From CAZVQX01 sp964629735 (GTDB taxonomy: Bacteria; Bacillota_I; Bacilli_A; RF39; UBA660), in NCBI GenBank assembly GCA_964629735.1, contig CAZVQX010000012.1:1-24066 (forward strand): 24,066 nt of DNA. The letters run 5' to 3'. Of the stretch, positions 23,523 to 24,066 are shown piece by piece. Every line of letters begins with the position of its first letter. Positions within the stretch are counted from its first letter, which is position 1. The notes under the pieces are model-generated. The model made no database searches. It was not told where the DNA came from and saw only the letters and a program-made list of their open reading frames with translations. A program made the translations under genes and the position numbers.

Positions 23523-24066
23523 ATGAGTTATAGACAAGTATATATTAAAAGCGCAAAAAAATTAAGTTATAAAGATAATCAATTACTAATTACGAGAGAT
23601 GAAGAAATAAATAAAGTACCACTTGAGGATATTAACTTTATTATATTAGAAGATTATAAGACTATAATTACATCAAAGTTATTAGCAGAATTAAGTAAAA
23701 ATTATATATCTTTAATAGTTTGTGATGAAAAACATGATCCAGCAACAATTACCTATTCATATAACCAACATTATAAACAACTTGAAATATTAGAATATCA
23801 ATTATACTTAACCAACGAATTAAAAAATGAACTTTGGAAAAACATTATTGAATATAAAATTCAAAATCAGCTATCGCTTGTTTTTAAATATGAATATGAT
23901 GAAAGAATAGTTAGTATATTAGAAGAATATTTAAACGATGTAAATCTAGGTGATATAACTAATAGGGAAGGACTAGCTGCTAAAATATACTTTAGAAGTA
24001 TATTTGGTAGCCAATTTATAAGATTTTATGATGATGGGATTAATTGTGCTTTGAACTATGGTTATT
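23523..24066 (+). CDS. cas1: CRISPR-associated endonuclease Cas1, cut by window end
   Basis: The first 181 residues of the type II Cas1 integrase, which inserts new spacers with Cas2. The N-terminal beta domain (VYIKSAKKLSYKDNQLLI) and LISLIVCDEKHDP-like segment are typical. The motif LGDITNREGLAAKIYF holds the first catalytic metal ligand, E149. The His and Asp ligands lie beyond the window. The ATG at 23523 gives the expected family N-terminus (MSYRQVYI) but has no Shine-Dalgarno sequence. The frame stays open to the last base. It lies 24 bases after the cas9 stop but is separated from it by a terminator. Confidence 0.93.
   Translation, partial: MSYRQVYIKSAKKLSYKDNQLLITRDEEINKVPLEDINFIILEDYKTIITSKLLAELSKNYISLIVCDEKHDPATITYSYNQHYKQLEILEYQLYLTNELKNELWKNIIEYKIQNQLSLVFKYEYDERIVSILEEYLNDVNLGDITNREGLAAKIYFRSIFGSQFIRFYDDGINCALNYGY

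Noticed and set aside
19902..24066. CRISPR repeat array
   Set aside because: No regularly spaced direct repeats were seen; the array is expected beyond cas1 and cas2 to the right.

Overview
This window is a very AT-rich stretch of bacterial chromosome. It is gene-dense and almost entirely + strand, with core Bacillota-type genes: AddAB, Gmk, HolA, RarA, XerD, DeoB, UppP and Dps. TGA ends several genes (the YaiI/YqxD-family gene, addB, the 11248 gene and deoB), and tryptophan is encoded by TGG, so the code is standard and not the Mycoplasma code. The undecaprenyl-lipid recycling genes point to a walled or wall-derived cell. The best inference is a low-GC member of Bacilli, such as an Erysipelotrichales or RF39-like gut lineage or a relative of standard-code Mollicutes. 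The species cannot be told from the sequence.

Layout. Positions 1-113 hold the unresolved end of an upstream reading frame, followed by a strong terminator. At 197-769 is a small unknown protein with a CheD-like Cys/His arrangement. Positions 822-2926 form a tight operon: a YaiI/YqxD family protein, a DUF368 (PopT-type) polyprenyl-phosphate translocase and UppP, the last two making a lipid-carrier recycling pair. A MntP/YtaF-like membrane protein (2974-3516) ends at a terminator. Positions 3579-10362 hold a small lipoprotein followed by addB and addA (double-strand-break resection), ending in a tandem-hairpin/terminator structure. Positions 10507-13189 hold gmk, a membrane-anchored surface protein of DUF6273-like type, and holA. 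An MscS-type channel (13308-14186) converges on rarA (minus, 14201-15406). rarA diverges from an operon of xerD, a protein-kinase-like gene, deoB and an AlkD-type DNA glycosylase (15485-19034). Dps (19063-19518) converges on a small Asn/Ser-rich unknown (minus, 19533-19778).

The right end is a type II CRISPR-Cas locus: cas9 (19902-23498, 1198 residues, all nuclease residues present) and the first 181 codons of cas1, cut by the window edge. No repeat array, tracrRNA, cas2 or csn2 is visible, so the rest of the locus lies to the right.

The regulatory signals are consistent. Seven intergenic promoters share an extended -10 of the form TGNTATAAT with no convincing -35. Four to six simple hairpin-plus-T terminators separate the units, two of them bidirectional between convergent genes. 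The features most worth a second look are the terminator and apparently leaderless start between cas9 and cas1, a perfect inverted repeat that encloses the ribosome binding site and start codon of dps, paired palindromes over the promoter of the YaiI gene, the tandem-hairpin RNA upstream of gmk, the CheD-like protein and the degenerate kinase.
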